A DNA stretch of 64,000 bases from Zopfochytrium polystomum (taxonomy: Eukaryota; Chytridiomycota; Chytridiomycetes; Chytridiales; Chytridiaceae): positions 186,001-250,000 of the forward strand of contig JAIVFJ010000080.1 of NCBI GenBank assembly GCA_025765615.1. The letters are read 5' to 3'. The position numbers were made by a program, and so were the translations under genes. Below are positions 27,348-40,226 of this stretch, in pieces. The notes below the pieces were generated by a model that was given only the letters and a program-made list of their open reading frames with translations, had not been told where the DNA came from and made no database searches. The first letter of the stretch is position 1, and the number at the start of each line of letters is the position of its first letter.

Positions 27348-30300
27348 CTGGATCACCGCCACCAGCACCACCGCCACCGTCAACACCAACCATAAACTCT
27401 CTCCTGGCCGGCTCGTCAGTGGTTCCGCCGGAGGCGGCGGCGGCGGAGCGGGCGCCGTGCCAGTCTCCCCAGCAGACACTAACCGCAGCGCGAGCGACAT
27501 CCCTTCCCCTGTGTCAACAACTGCTTCGCAATACCATCATCAACACCATCAACAACTGCAACAGCAGCAACATGGAGAAGGACGAGCCCTGTCTGACGTT
27601 GGCACGAGCAGCGCTCTGGAGGGCGATGTCGACGGCCACAGCCACGTTTACAACTACGATGCCGCCCACATCCGTCCGTCTTGCATCATTCGCCGAGGCC
27701 TGCTTGTTCACAGGAACGCATCCGGAATCGTAGCCGGCAAAAAGAAGCCGAAGCACGTCTTCTTGTGCCGACCCATGACGACAGACGACATCATGTTTCT
27801 GCGGGACAGCGTCGCAGCGGCTGAACGCGAAAGTAACCAACGGTCCATGGACGACGTTTGGTTGGAGACTACATTGCAGTCAGCGTCGAAAGCGGCGAGA
27901 GACGGTGAAGTAGAGTTGTATGGGCATTTGGCGTATGCAGCTGTCACAGGTCCGTTCGATGAGCCTGCGCTCCAACATATCGCTCTTACTAAGTGACCTT
28001 ACTATCGAATTCAGCTCACCCCCTCATGGTGGTCGCCGGTGGAACCTCGAAGATATTCATACACATGACGAACGTTGCTGCTGTTCTTGAAGAGACAGAC
28101 CTCGGCGCCGCTTGTCACTTCAGCATTCTTACTAGTAAGGAAATAAACCCCATCTGGCTTTACTGGACTAAATATCGACCCCTCCTCAGCGAGTCGCCAG
28201 GAATTCAAGTTTTCAACCGAAACCTCTCCAGAATATCAACTGTGGATTGAAGACTTGCTTGACGCGCACTACGAATGTCGTTGGGCGGATGACGCTCGTT
28301 CCATTCGCTCTGGCCTGTCTAGTCGCTCGGGTCGTTCCGCGCGCAACAGGACGACGCGCTATCGAAGTCCTGTCGCATCAGTGTCCCAGCATTCAGTTTC
28401 GAGAGATACCTCTCCTAATGGCGTTCGCTCAGGGCTTCCGAGGGCAGCTTCGTCTAATTCTATTGCTTCGAAGTCTTATCACTTGACTGGTGATGGAACG
28501 TACCAAGCAGAGCCTGTTTATGTACAAGCTAGACCCAGGGGCCGTAGCACTCCTCAAACTTTTGCAGAGCGTACCTCCTCTTTGGCTGTGCCAGCATCGT
28601 TTGTCGGAGCATCCGGACCAGGAAGCTTTCGCTCTAATATTCACTCTTCCAGCTCAAGCATTCACTCTGGAGCTGGTCAAGTAGATCCAGGTGGCACGGA
28701 AATTTCGGAAGTCAGTATTGCTGCTGAGCAGACATTGACGGTGCCCACCCAGAGAGCTACCAAACTTGTGCAAGAAGAGGGGACTTCGCTTAACACAACT
28801 CCAACCCTCACGAACTCGTCAGTTCCGAGGACACCAGAGTCCAATCCAAACAACGTCGACGAGGAACTGGAGAGCATTCGAGCCGGGTCACTGGTTCGAT
28901 TTGCGACGAACAAGGAGCTTCCAAAGCTTGCGGCGGAGAGCACCGGCCCCGTACCTATGGGGCGGAAGATGAGTTTTTTTAAGGAAGGGCAATTCACGCA
29001 GAATTCACGGAAACGGGGTGATTCATCTTTTCTCCGGAACCCTCTCACCCCCCCGACCTCCTCATCGACGACAACAATGTCAAGAGGTGGCTCTGCTACC
29101 TCGGCTTTTGAAAGCTCGGCGGTGCTGCCCCGACCGATTTTAAAGTCGAGCGCCCCGCAGGAGCAAGCGGAAGAAGAGACTTACATTCCTCCTCGTTCCA
29201 AGTCAGCCTCGCCAGTTGCGATTTCCCCAACGGATGGAAGGTCCAAGTTCAGTATTGCTGGTTTCATAACAAACACAAGCGACAAGCTTAAAACGCAGCT
29301 TTCAAAGATTCCGGGGCCATCGGCAAAAAAGGGAAAACTGCGTCGTCCTGCCTCTGATTCGTCAATCAATTCCGAAAGTGTTAGAAAGTCTCTGCTTGCG
29401 TCAATATCGCTGGTTCCATCTGTGCGAGTACTTCCATCGGAAAGCTTGGTTTCTATGATCAAGCATGACCCGAATTACCCTCCGGACGTCGCGAAGCTTG
29501 ACTCGGACGACCTTCGCATGAGCCGAGACGTGTCGAAGCTTCCTGAAGATATCGCTCCAGTGTCCGAGGTTGAGCTACCGGCTGCTCAGCAGCAGACTGG
29601 AGCTTCGAAGGTGGGAGCAAACGGACAGTCTCTTGAGGATGGCAAACTTCTACCCAGCGAAGTCACTCCCGCTTTGCGAAGTTCCCCTGAGCCGACAGAA
29701 AGTGTGAGAGCCGGAACGCCTAATGGTCCATCTGCTTCTGCTGGCTCTCAAACGGGACTATCTCACGGGGGACCTGCCGAGGAGGATAGTTCTAGTGGAA
29801 GTAGCAGTGACGAAGACGATTCCGACGATTCTATCAAGGTTTCATTCGCGAAAAAGTCATCACTTCACAATGAGAAGCGCTCTTCTCTTCTTTTTAATAC
29901 TAATGATCAGGCGGGTTCCAAATCCAGCCCAAGATCTTCAACAACTACTGGCCTGAACATGACCTTTACCCCGAGCCGAAGCAGTTCAAACCGTCGTGGC
30001 CTATCGATTGGATTGTTGCCGAGCTCCTCTTCTCCAGCACCACCTTCGGTTACTCGCAGAGTCGCACGCGTCCTTACCGACTTTACCGATGGCGACATAG
30101 AAAGGGACCCTTCAAAATCATCACAGAAGCAAAGCGAAACGTCAAGCAATTCGTCAATTGTTATCACATCTGAGCCAGACGGTTCTGGCGCAGCTCAAGA
30201 CGCAAGCTCCGGTGCTCAGGTCGCGGACGAAACCACACCTGTCGCTGCTGATCCCAAGGAAGAATCAGAATCGGCGTCAAAGTCGCAGGAACTGGAGGCG

Positions 30301-31206
30301 CCACAGGACATGCCAGAAGAGCTCAACCAAGAGGCTTTGCACATTGAGAGCTCGCAACTGGAAAATGCTGCACAGTCGAATGTTAAGCCGGATGCTGCGG
30401 AACTACAGCAGGAAGTTTCCTCGTTTGCACTGCCCTCGGAAGCGTTAAATAAGCCCTTACCACCGAGCCCGCCACGGAGCCCCGTAGCGGAGAACGAAGA
30501 AGTGGAGTATGTTGCTCCGTCAAAGCCCCGCCGTCCAAAGTCCTCCATCTCGAACTTTCAGTGGCCCACCATTGCCTCGAAGAAGCGAAAGGAAAGTTCA
30601 CCAGCGATCTTTGGACAGACTAGCCTTTCCGAAGCTGTGCACAATGATCCGTCTACAACCGAAGGAGAAAGCGGAATGGCTGCCTTCAAACGACGAATTC
30701 TCGCTTTGGCGTCCCCTGACGCCTCTAAGTCGTCTAAAGGGGAAGACGAGGCCCAAAATGCCGAAGTGATTTCGGAGCCCGTTGCGACATCTTCTCAGGT
30801 GACTGGCAGTGGAGCACCGTACTTTTCTCCGCGACGAGGGTCAAAGACTAGACTGTTCCGCTTCAGCATGCAGAAAAAGAGGCAACTTGGTGGAAAGCCT
30901 TCAACTCCAGCTGTCACCGCCATTGTGGAACCTGCTCTTGAAACCTCTGCGGGAGAGTTGGCCCCTGTGTCGGAAGCAGTGGAATCTCCCGAGGAGTCAG
31001 TGCGTGAAGGTCCCTCCACGGACGACCAAAGTCCAGCAATTCCCTCTCTGGCCAACACTGGTGAGGCAGGTGACCAAGCCTCCTCAAGCAAAGTGGATGG
31101 CCAGGCTGCAGCACTCCCCTCCCCTAGCAATGTAGATGAAGTTGTGGACGCGCAGAATTCCTCTACCACTGCAAACGCCGTCCCTGGAGCCGAGGAAGAG
31201 AAGTAG
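27271..31206 (+). CDS. large, mostly disordered protein with a split PH-like domain
   Basis: Exons 27271-27949, 28015-28134 and 28201-31206 join in frame to about 1,267 residues. Residues 1-130 are Gln/His/Ser/Gly-rich with CAG-encoded glutamine runs. About residues 140-330 look like a pleckstrin-homology fold: GLLVHRN, KKKPKHVFLC, LYGHLAYAAV, HPLMVVAGG, KIFIHM and the terminal helix SPEYQLWIEDLLDAHYE. The remaining 900-plus residues are Ser/Pro/Glu/Ala-rich with many SP and basic-serine sites and no recognised domain, ending at TAG 31204-31206. A membrane- or phosphoinositide-linked scaffold is a reasonable guess from the PH-like part only. The ATG is the first in frame after the CT tract. 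The family is not recognised. Confidence 0.7.
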
Positions 31207-31479
31207 TTTTCGGAAAAAGCCCATCTGTTTTGGGCCCGCCTTCGTTTTATCTCTTTATTTCTGTTTAACTCTTTTCTGTCATCTCGCTTTTCGCTATGGC
31301 GCTCGTCAGCGACCTTGATCACCCTCATGTTACGCGAAGAGCTTTCACTTCTCGACGCTTGCCTTTCCGACGATTGCACTATTGTTTTAAATCCTCTCAT
31401 TATAGTAAGTAACAAAAAAAAAGAAAAACTCATAGCGTTTGTCTCAAATTTCAAACCCCGAACCCCGACGGCACTTCAA
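31207..31479. other. short intergenic region
   Basis: About 270 bp of 3' tail and promoter sequence with no convincing gene. A 40-codon ATG frame at 31296 lacks any family likeness. Confidence 0.5.
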
Positions 31480-34338
31480 ATGCGGAGGATCAGCAGCGCC
31501 CCGAAGTCCGCCCTGGCCGTGGCCGCCCGATTTGCGCCGTTGTACGCGTTCGGACTGTTCTGCTACGCACGCGAAGTGACGTACGCACCAATTGCAGCCC
31601 AAGGCGGACAGCTTTGCTGGACTTCGAACGCAGCCGGAGCTCAGATCACACTGGAACCCTGTTCGAAGCCTCCGCTCCCGCAGGAACAGCTTTTCAGTCG
31701 CATCCCAGTGAGCACCACTCAGTTTCGAATAGCCACGCCGAACGGACTTTGCGTCGATCTTTTGGGTTGGAACAGATCCGTGCGAGCGCCCATTGGGGTA
31801 GGTGCCCGCTGCTCTTTGGCCGAGAGTCCCATTGGGGAACGTGGTAATCGACATTTCGTTCGAAGATGTGGAAATGCCACGCGGACCCGTATGTGCATAT
31901 AAACCAGGTGCTCCGTTTCTCGGGATCATCGGCACAGCTTGCTTCATCGTCTTTGTGCGTTGAGATTGGGTCGAGCCAAATAGGCGCCGGGATCGTGCAG
32001 AAGTGAGTCGTAATGTGGTCACCCTGACAAAAGCCTGTCGCTCACTCTGTCTCCCCACCCCCCCACCCCCTATGGCGCAAGCAATTGCGACGGGTCGGAA
32101 AAGCAATCGTTCCGCTTCCCTGCCCAAACGGACCTTGCGCCCGTCGCTCCGCTCGAAGGTCAGATCCGCACGACCGGCGGCCTCTGCTGGACCGTCTCCG
32201 GCTCGGGCTCCCCGCTCGGCGTGAAGCAGTGCGGGAGCGGCAGGGCCGACCAGCTCTTTGCGGTATCTGCGCTCGGCCCGGGAGTCCAGATCCGGTCGGT
32301 CGCCGGAAACTTTTGCGTGGACGTTTTTAACGGGAGCGCTTCTGATGCAGCGGTTGTCGGTGTAAGAGTTTTTTTTCTTTCACATCCCGTCTCTGTGACG
32401 GTTTTGCTCTCTCTATCTGTCTCTCGCTTGTATTTTTCGCTCTCTTCCAACGTTTATCTGGTAAACTGAAAATGTAACTTACCGCCCCAACCAACCAACG
32501 GATACATGAAATAGGCATGGCCTTGCCACAAGGACGTCCCCAGCGGCCAGACACAGATATTTATACCCTCCTCTCCGGCTGACGCCGACGTCCCGGTGTA
32601 TCTCACAAACATGAGGTCCAGGCGCTGTCTCCGCACGGACGGCGCCGAGGGTTCCGTAATTCGGCAACGGTAAGTCATTCTTCATTTGTAGCACGCGACA
32701 AGCATCACCCGCCTTTCACCAACCGACGACGTACCGCGGCCCCCTCCCCTGCCCCCGCTTTAACCTCGCCCCCCCTCCCCACCCCCCCACCCCCCCAAAA
32801 AAAAAAACTTTCACCCAACCAAAAACCAAAAACCTCACAGATCCTGCGACCTCGGCACCGACGAAATCTTTTCGCTCCCGTCGAATGCGACCGCCGCCGA
32901 GCCGGCCAAGCCGGCGCTCCTCGCGTCGGGGCACACACTCATCCAGTCGTCCGAAGCCCCCGCGCTCTGCTGGACCGCGGGAAGCCCGATGCAGCTCGAG
33001 CCGTGCAACGCCGCGTCCGCGGCGCAGCTGTGGGCTTTTGATTTCGGGCAGTTTGTCACCAACGCGACCGGGCAGCAGCTGTGCGTTGGCGTGCCGGCGG
33101 ACTCGGGAAGCGCGAATGCTGAGGTGAGCGGGAGATTTTGGGAGCTGTGGGCTGCGGGGACAAGGCAGATTAGGGAGGCAGCGGGACTACCTTCCTTTGT
33201 CGCTTGCCGATGCGGTTCAAAGCCTAATAGCGTTTGGTCTGGGTCAGCTTGACACGTGCAGAAACACGGCGGACCAGCTCGTCATGCCACAAACCGACGG
33301 GAGCATTGTTCTTGGCACGGCGTTCGACTGCATCGGCCCCGTCGCCGCCAGAACCCCTGGCATTTTGCAACAGAGGTAACCAAACAGAAGAAGGCGGAAT
33401 TGCTTCCTTTTGGCGTTTTGTGTGAGTTTACAGAGCTAACAAGCGACAAAATACGACACACACACACACACACACGTCTCCATCAGCGCATGCGACAACT
33501 CTACGCGCCAGAAATTTGTTTTTTCCAACCCCGCCGCCGTCTTTCCAAGGTTGGTCTCGCAAAACTGCTCGTCGTTCACGACACGGAGGGAGTGGCGCGA
33601 GCTGTCGGACCAGGAGAAGTCCAACTACATCAACGCGGTTCAAAAGCTGCGGAACATAACGTCTGGCGGAGGGAGGCGGGGAGTCTACGACGACCTCGTC
33701 GCTATCCATGCCAGCGCAATCAAGTACATACACGGACAGGTGACTGCCCGCTTCTTCTTTCTTCTTCTTTCTGCTTCGTTTACCGCCGCGTCCAATCATG
33801 ACTTGTGTCTCTCATCCCTCCCGATTCCCTCGTGTCCTTTCTCTCCGCATATGCCCCGGGTCAGCCGCTCTTCTTTCCTTGGCACCGATACTTTATTCGA
33901 GTCTACGAATCCTACCTCCAAGCGATCGACCCGACGGTCAGCTTACCCTACTGGAACTGGGCCATCGACGGACAGGAACCGCTGACGGACGGGTCGATTT
34001 TCGGTCCGTCGGCGCTGTCGCTCGGAACGCGCGGGGAGCCATCGGACACGGACCACTGCCTCCGCGACGGCTTCGCCAAAGACTGGACGTCGTTCTACGA
34101 CTCTGCGTGCGTCGCGCGAAACTACGTCGACGGGTTTGCGCTGTACGACGACACGGTGCTGACCCCTCTGGTCAAGTCCTCGGTCAACTTTACCGACTTT
34201 ACTGTGCCGATGGAGGGCGCGCACAACGGAGTGCACGTCTTTGCGGGAGGGGTCGGCGGCGACTTGTATTACATCGACATGTCGCCAAACGACCCGCTGT
34301 TTTTCCTGCACCACGCGTTTGTCGGTGCGTTTTTGGTT

Positions 34339-34374
<36 letters not shown>

Positions 34375-35285
34375 TTTCCTTCGATTCTTTGGCTGAGCAA
34401 GGTAGAAATTGGGAGAGAAAACGTTGCTGCTGTTGCGGCCCGGCGATTTCCTTCTTGTCCTTAATTAGCACGCACGCTTCTCTTCTCTCTTACCTACCCT
34501 TGTCTTTCCCCGTTGCCTCTCATTTGTCCCCACCAGATATGCAGTGGTACCTATGGCAGCAGGCCCATCCCGATGTTGCCAACGACTACGAGGGCACCGC
34601 CGCAAACCCCCCCGGGTCCAACAACACGTACGCGGTGTCTACGGCCGATCTGATGCCAGGGTTCAACGTTCCCGTTCTCGCCGGCATGAGCTCGGACGGC
34701 CCGCCGGGCACCATATGCGTAAAGTACGAGCAGCCCTCCGAATGGATCAAGGCGTCCCCGTCCAGCGAAACCAAGCCCTACTTCCAGCAGCAGCAGCAGC
34801 AGCAAGGGCAGCCTGGACAACAAGGGCAAGCGCACCACCAGCGAATTCAGCGTCGGACCGACGATGTTGGCGGCGGCGGCGTCGGCGGCGACGCACAAGG
34901 CCGCTCGGCCGTCGGATCGGGCCGGTTCGGCACCACGGCGCGGAAGGCCGTTCAGCCCATTCCCGAGGACTGGATCGTCGGCGGGCATCTCCGCAGCGGC
35001 ATGGCGGCCGGGCACGGCGCTGGCCCAGCCGTGCGGATTGCGGGGGAAAAGGGAGGAATCAGCGGGGTGGACGACGGACAGGGTGGTGGCGGCGACGTTG
35101 GCTCGCCGAGTCCCGCAAGCGCAGACCCCGCTGCAATGCGATGCCTGCAGCGTACGCGGCAGGGCGAGCAGCGCCTGCGGCAGATTGCCGAACAGTTTGA
35201 TCGCGAGCTCGACGCGTTCTACGCGACCCATCCGCACGCGTCGTACGCGGAAGCTAAGCAGTCGGTGCTCGACAACTGGAAGTAG
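31480..35285 (+). CDS. tyrosinase (type 3 copper oxidase) with N-terminal ricin-B-like repeats
   Basis: Oxidises phenols to quinones, giving melanin-like products. The start MRRISSAPKSALAVAARF resembles a secretion or membrane leader. Three or four lectin-like repeats follow, each with CW then a PC or QC, and CVDV/CVEI-type strands: near 31610-31780, 31940-31995, 32160-32360 and 32940-33120. The tyrosinase domain has both copper sites: site A in LVAIHASAIKYIHGQ (near 33699) and PLFFPWHRYF (near 33865), site B in GAHNGVH (near 34219) and FFLHHAFVD (near 34303, split by an intron with a 31-T run). The tail carries a short glutamine run, a Gly-rich part and a helical end (LRQIAEQFDRELDAFY), stop TAG 35283-35285. 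Several exon joins in the lectin part are unresolved. The lectin part may anchor the enzyme to glycans of the wall; this is inference. Confidence 0.85.
34341..34371 (+). repeat. poly-T tract in a tyrosinase intron
   Basis: About 31 consecutive T between the copper-site B histidine exon and the exon beginning DMQWYLW. Confidence 0.9.
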
Positions 35286-35660
35286 CACGGACGGACGGAT
35301 TGGCTGGTGCTTTGTTCATATTTATGATTTTTTATATCTCATTCTCTTGTTTTTGTGTTGCTTGGCGCCCTTACCTTCCTTCTCCTCTCCCGCCGCCTCC
35401 CTCAGTGTGCTCAGCCCTGCTCCTCTCATTCCTTCTCACTCTCTTATCTACTTATTAGCTAACCCCCAACCCCACTTTCTGTGAATCTCTGAAGTGCTGA
35501 ACTCTTGCAGATTTTTTGTTTTTTGATGATGTTGTGACTACATGTAACAGAAAATACGCTCCTTCCTCCTGCCTGCTGCTCTCCATCTTTTCGTCGAAAA
35601 GGGTCTGCGTCTGCCAACAAAAGAGCGCGAAAAGGTCGCACCAGAGAGCTCTGCCACGTT

Positions 35661-36759
35661 CAATGGCCGCTATCAAAACGGATCTCTCCTCCTCTTCTTC
35701 TTCGTCAGCAGCCGGCTATGTCGAGAACATTTCAAAGATCACGTTCTCCTCTGACTACATTTTGTGTGATGAAAGCACCAAAGCAAATGCAGGCTGTCCT
35801 GCAATCCATAAACCCCTGGTACATACGGTGAACTCTTGCCATTTGATACCGCGCGCCTTTTTTTACTCGCACGTTAGCCCAGCGTACCACCCTGTCACGA
35901 GCCGCCCATTCACCCGAATGGCATCCGTCATTAACGGACACGCGACGGCCTGTCTCGCGCCGGACGCAATCCGCTCCACCTCGTGCGCAACCAGCGCAAA
36001 CTGCCGCCAAGTGCACCGGCGCGGAAAGTCCTCCTCGCCGTCGCTACTGCCGCCGCCGCCTCCGCCAACTTCTGCTTCAACGGCCGCAACCACGTCACCG
36101 GTTCCGTATTACAGCCCCGAACGTGTACGCGTATCCTGGCGTCGAAAGCTCTCCAACCTTTCGTCGAGTTTCTCCTCCGGCGTCCGCACCTGCGCCTGTC
36201 GCTTCATCGGGCGCCCCAGGCTCGTACCAGACCGTCAGCCTCCTGCCTTCTGCGTTTGGCCCCCCCGATCCACAATCTTTTGCGACGTCGTGCTTCCGGC
36301 GTCATCCCCCGTACTGTTCCAACGACGTTCAAAGAGCATCCAACTCCTCTACCGCAACCCGCAACTTCTTTCGCTTTCTCCTCGGCCGCTGCAGCCATCG
36401 CGGCAACATCGGGTCACGGGCAGACGAGCCCGACTCTTTCTCCTACGTCCATGGCGCAGAAGCAGAGCCACACATCCGGGGGCTGGCGCACCCGTCCGCG
36501 CCGTTGCCGTCCTCGACTGCCTGACCGGCACGGACGTTGTCACAAGTTCGACCGCCGTCATGCGCATCTTCCCCCAACTCCCTCACCCTTCTCGTCCCCC
36601 GCGTCACCGCCCCCTCCCTTTGCGTCCGAAATTCTCGCAGCGTCGTTTGCTCTCATCAGCGGTCGCATCGCCGTTGGCGAGCCATCGCCCACCACTGTGA
36701 TACTCTGGGATGCATGCAATCCTGAGGTCACCAACCTCAGAGACAATGTGGGACCGTGA
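35661..36759 (+). pseudogene. doubtful gene, frame-broken or multiply spliced
   Basis: ATG 35661 opens a Ser-rich frame (MAAIKTDL, then GYVENISKITFSSDYILCDE). Protein-like stretches then occur in different plus-strand frames: YSHVSPAYHPVTSRPF near 35875, VYAYPGVESSP near 36123, RAVAVLDCLTGTDVV near 36500 and ALISGRIAVGEPSPTTVILWD near 36645, ending at TGA 36757-36759. A splice acceptor (TTACAG) precedes the second, but matching donors are unclear. It may be a spliced gene, a gene with assembly errors, or a decayed copy. No family is recognised. Confidence 0.3.
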
Positions 36760-37310
36760 TGTAATGGCCCTTTTCGTTTTCATTTTTTCATTTTTCTAAT
36801 TTTTTTTTCGACACGTACTTTTGTCTTGTTGGGGGTCCTTGTAACTTGTCTTTTATAGTACAATTATTTCGTGGTGCACGCACGTGCGACAACGAAAGAT
36901 ATTTATCGAAGCAGTGTTTCCGCCCACAGTTCCTCGGGAAGTCCTTTCGAGCACGCGGCGCTATGGTCTTCGCCCATAATGAGGCTCGGCGTATTCTAGG
37001 GGCATGCATGAGAAACATTGTGCAAACCAATGATGACAGAGGATGTCGAGTGTATTTACGGGTCCATTTTTTTTCTTTTCTGTTTGCTCCTGACAGTAGT
37101 CCTTTCGGACTGGCCTCGGTAGCAAAGTTCAACAACTGGTAAGAGATGCAACAAGAATGGACTGATACTGAGAAGGTGAAAGGGAGCGGGGGACTGCGCT
37201 TGCAAAAGACAAAGAAGGTTCAAGAACAACAAGAACTGCGAAAAGGGTTCAGACCGACTGCATTATTTAATGCAGTGCACGAAGATTTAGATTTGATCGC
37301 ACACTCAGCC
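36760..37310. other. intergenic region between facing genes
   Basis: T-rich stretches and the 3' flank of the minus-strand glutamine synthetase. A plus frame near 36846-37140 shows no family likeness. No gene called. Confidence 0.4.
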
Positions 37311-40226
37311 TCAGAAGAGGAGCTCAGTGTACTTCGGGTAAGGCCAGTACTTGTCGGCAACGTGCTTCTCCAACCTGGGACATGGGTGTCAGCAGCGCAC
37401 ACGAATAGGCAAAAAGTGTTTAACTTACGTGTCGGACTTGGAGCGGACCTCCTCCAAAGCTGCGGTGAGCTCCTTGCCGGCAACCTCACCTTGCTCTTCG
37501 TCGTGGAGAGCCTCAACCTTGTCAATGACAGCCTGCAAATGGTCGGCAGCTTTCTTCAGATCGGCCGTGAGCGTGGTCAAAGTCTTCAGGGTCTCCAACT
37601 CGGGCGCGTCCGACAAGTCAACGCCAACGTTCTTCTGCGAGTTCAGGGACTCGGCGAGATCCTTCCTGTAGGCATACGCGCCGGGCAGGACGCCGCTCGT
37701 GATCATGTTCTTGAGAGTGTTTCCTTCGATGAGAAGGTCCTTGGCGTACTTCTCGACGAGAATGTGGTATCGAGAGTTCAGTTCGTCCTCCGTGAAGATA
37801 CCAAGGGACGTGAGCAGCTGACGGTTTTTGGGTTCCAAGAGCTGCTTGAAAGCAACTGGGCACGACTTAATGTTGGGCAGGCCACGGCGTTCGGCCTCCT
37901 TGACCCAGTCGTCCGAGTAGTTGTTGGCCTCAAAGCGGATGTTCTTCGAGTCCTTGATAAACTTCTTCACGACAGCGAGAATGTCGTCCTCAGTAAGCTC
38001 CGGCTTGGAGCCCTTCGCCGCAAGGAGGGCGTCGGTGACGGCATTGATGGAGGCAGCAACGGCCGAGTTGAGCAGGACCACGGGGAGCGACGGAGACTGC
38101 TTGGCGCCGACGGCACGGAACTCGAACTTGTTGCCGGTGAAGGCAAACGGACTGGTGCGGTTGCGGTCCGTAAGGTCACGCGAAATAGTGGGGAGGGTTG
38201 AGACCTTGAGGTCCAAGACCGTTCCGCCGACCTTGACGGTCTGGAGGTGGGGTCGGGAGAAGTTCTTGACCGAGCGGTTCTCCTCGATCGCGTTCAAGAC
38301 TTCGTTCAAGTGGTCTCCAAGGAAAGCGGAGACAATGCCCGGGGGGGCCTCGTTGGCGCCAAGGCGGTGCTCGTTGGAGGCAGAGGCGATACCAGCACGG
38401 AGGAGGCCACCGTGCTTGTGGACGGCATCCAAGGTGGCAACAAGGAACAGCAGGAAACGGTAGTTTGTTTCCGGCTTGAGCGTCGGGTCAAGAAGATTGT
38501 CACCGGCGTCCGTGGACATGGACCAGTTGGCGTGCTTTCCGCTGCCGTTGACGCCCTTGAAGGGCTTTTCGTGGAAAAGAACCTGTGCAAGCATCATGCT
38601 TAGTATTGTATTCAGGGCGCCACAATAAGAAAACTCAAACCTTGAGCTTGTGACGGTGCGCGACTTGGTGAAGAACCTCCATGGTGACCAGGTTGTGGTC
38701 AACGGCCACCGAAGACTCCTCGAAGATAGGAGCCATCTCGAACTGGTTGGGGGCGACCTCATTGTGGCGAGTCTTGACCGGAACACCGATCTTGATGAGC
38801 TCGTATTCCGCCTCGCTGATGGCAGCAAGGACGCGCGACGGGATCTGGCCAAAGTAGTGGTCCTCCAGCTGCTGGTGCTTGGGAGGGGGCACACCGATCA
38901 AGGTGCGGCCAGTGATCTGAAAAAAAATTATTGGCGATGCTTGCCGCAAATAACGCCAAATGATTCACAAACCTTCAAGTCAGGGCGAAGGTTGTACAGC
39001 GCACGGTCAATGAGGAAGAACTCCTGCTCCGTGCCCAGGGTAGTAGAGACGCGCTTAGTCTCAGTGTCGCCAAGGGCTCGAAGGAGGCGCACAGCAGCGT
39101 TGGAAAGGACTTCAGAGGAGCGGAGGAGGATAGTCTTTTCGTCCAAGGCCTCGCCGTTGTACGAAATGAAGACAGAGGGGATGTACAGGACAGCAGTTCC
39201 GTGTGGCCCGCGGCGGATGAACATCGGGCTGTTATAGACAGAGGAGGGTTGGTGATTAGTCGACCTTGACTGGATGGTGGTGAGGTGCCACAAGGCTCAC
39301 CTGGTCGTGTCCCAAACAGTGTAGCCACGGGCTTCAAAGGTGCTGCGCATCCCACCATTGGGGAACGAGGATGCATCCGGCTCAGATTGGAGAAGTTGGC
39401 CGCCAGAGAAAGCATCGATGGCATGGGTCTGCGGTGGCAATCAACTTGTTCTTTAGCGTTTCTCATCGATGGGTATGGTTAGATCTCCACATAAAAATCT
39501 CACCTGCTCGAATCCGTTGACAAAGGTTGTCTTGAGAGTAAGGAACGAGTCGTGCTTCTCGGCGGTGGTTCCCGTCTGGGGCTGGAACCAGTGGGTGAAG
39601 TGAGTCGCGCCACTGTGGAGGAGGATGATGGCATTAGGGGTTTTCCTTTAGGGCTTAGGGCTTCCCGGAGGGCGAAAAAAGCACGCGACCCCGTTTAAAG
39701 TGGCAGCCGATTGGAGAAAAAAAAGGTTACGCGACCAACCCCACCCCCAACGAATGGTAAACTCTAAAATCCTCACCGGTCCATTGCCCAGACGCGGACG
39801 GCGTGGGCGACTGCATCAGCAGTAGGACGGTCCAGTTGTTGACGCCCCTGGAGTTTCAAGGTTGGTGTTGGGCATTGGGGGGATGGTCGGGAAGGAAGAG
39901 GGTCAGAGATCGCGCACCGCGAGAGCAGAAAAAAAAATCAATTAGAAGGCGTCCAGCGCGCCTCCCTGTCCTGTCCATTCCCCCCCAAGCAATCCAAAAT
40001 CACACGCACACACACGCACCTGGATCTGCTGGATGAAGCGGTTGTAGACGGGTTTGGGGAGCGAGTTGCTCAAAGCGGCGGTGCCAAAGACGTCCTGGCC
40101 AAAGACTTCGGAGGGGTACTTGTTGCGAATCGTGCCGTTGGAAGCGGTGACTTGCGGCCACGTAATGTCCCTGTTGGGACGGTGGACAGTCTCCTGGTAG
40201 GCAGAGAGGCGCGCGCTTTGGGCCAT
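37311..40226 (-). CDS. glnN: glutamine synthetase, type III (GlnN family)
   Basis: ATP-dependent synthesis of glutamine from glutamate and ammonium. The start ATG is at 40226-40224 ([17 protein letters not shown]) and the stop TGA at 37313-37311, after a last short exon ending [12 protein letters not shown]. Type III hallmarks, in order: [14 protein letters not shown] near 39605, [29 protein letters not shown] near 39200, [11 protein letters not shown] near 39040, a [20 protein letters not shown] stretch near 38745, [18 protein letters not shown] near 38545 and [21 protein letters not shown] near 38375. Length is about 700 residues, twice that of the type II enzyme usual in animals and fungi. 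At least six short introns are present, so it is a resident nuclear gene rather than bacterial contamination. Expected cytosolic or plastid-free; no targeting peptide is evident. Confidence 0.95.
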
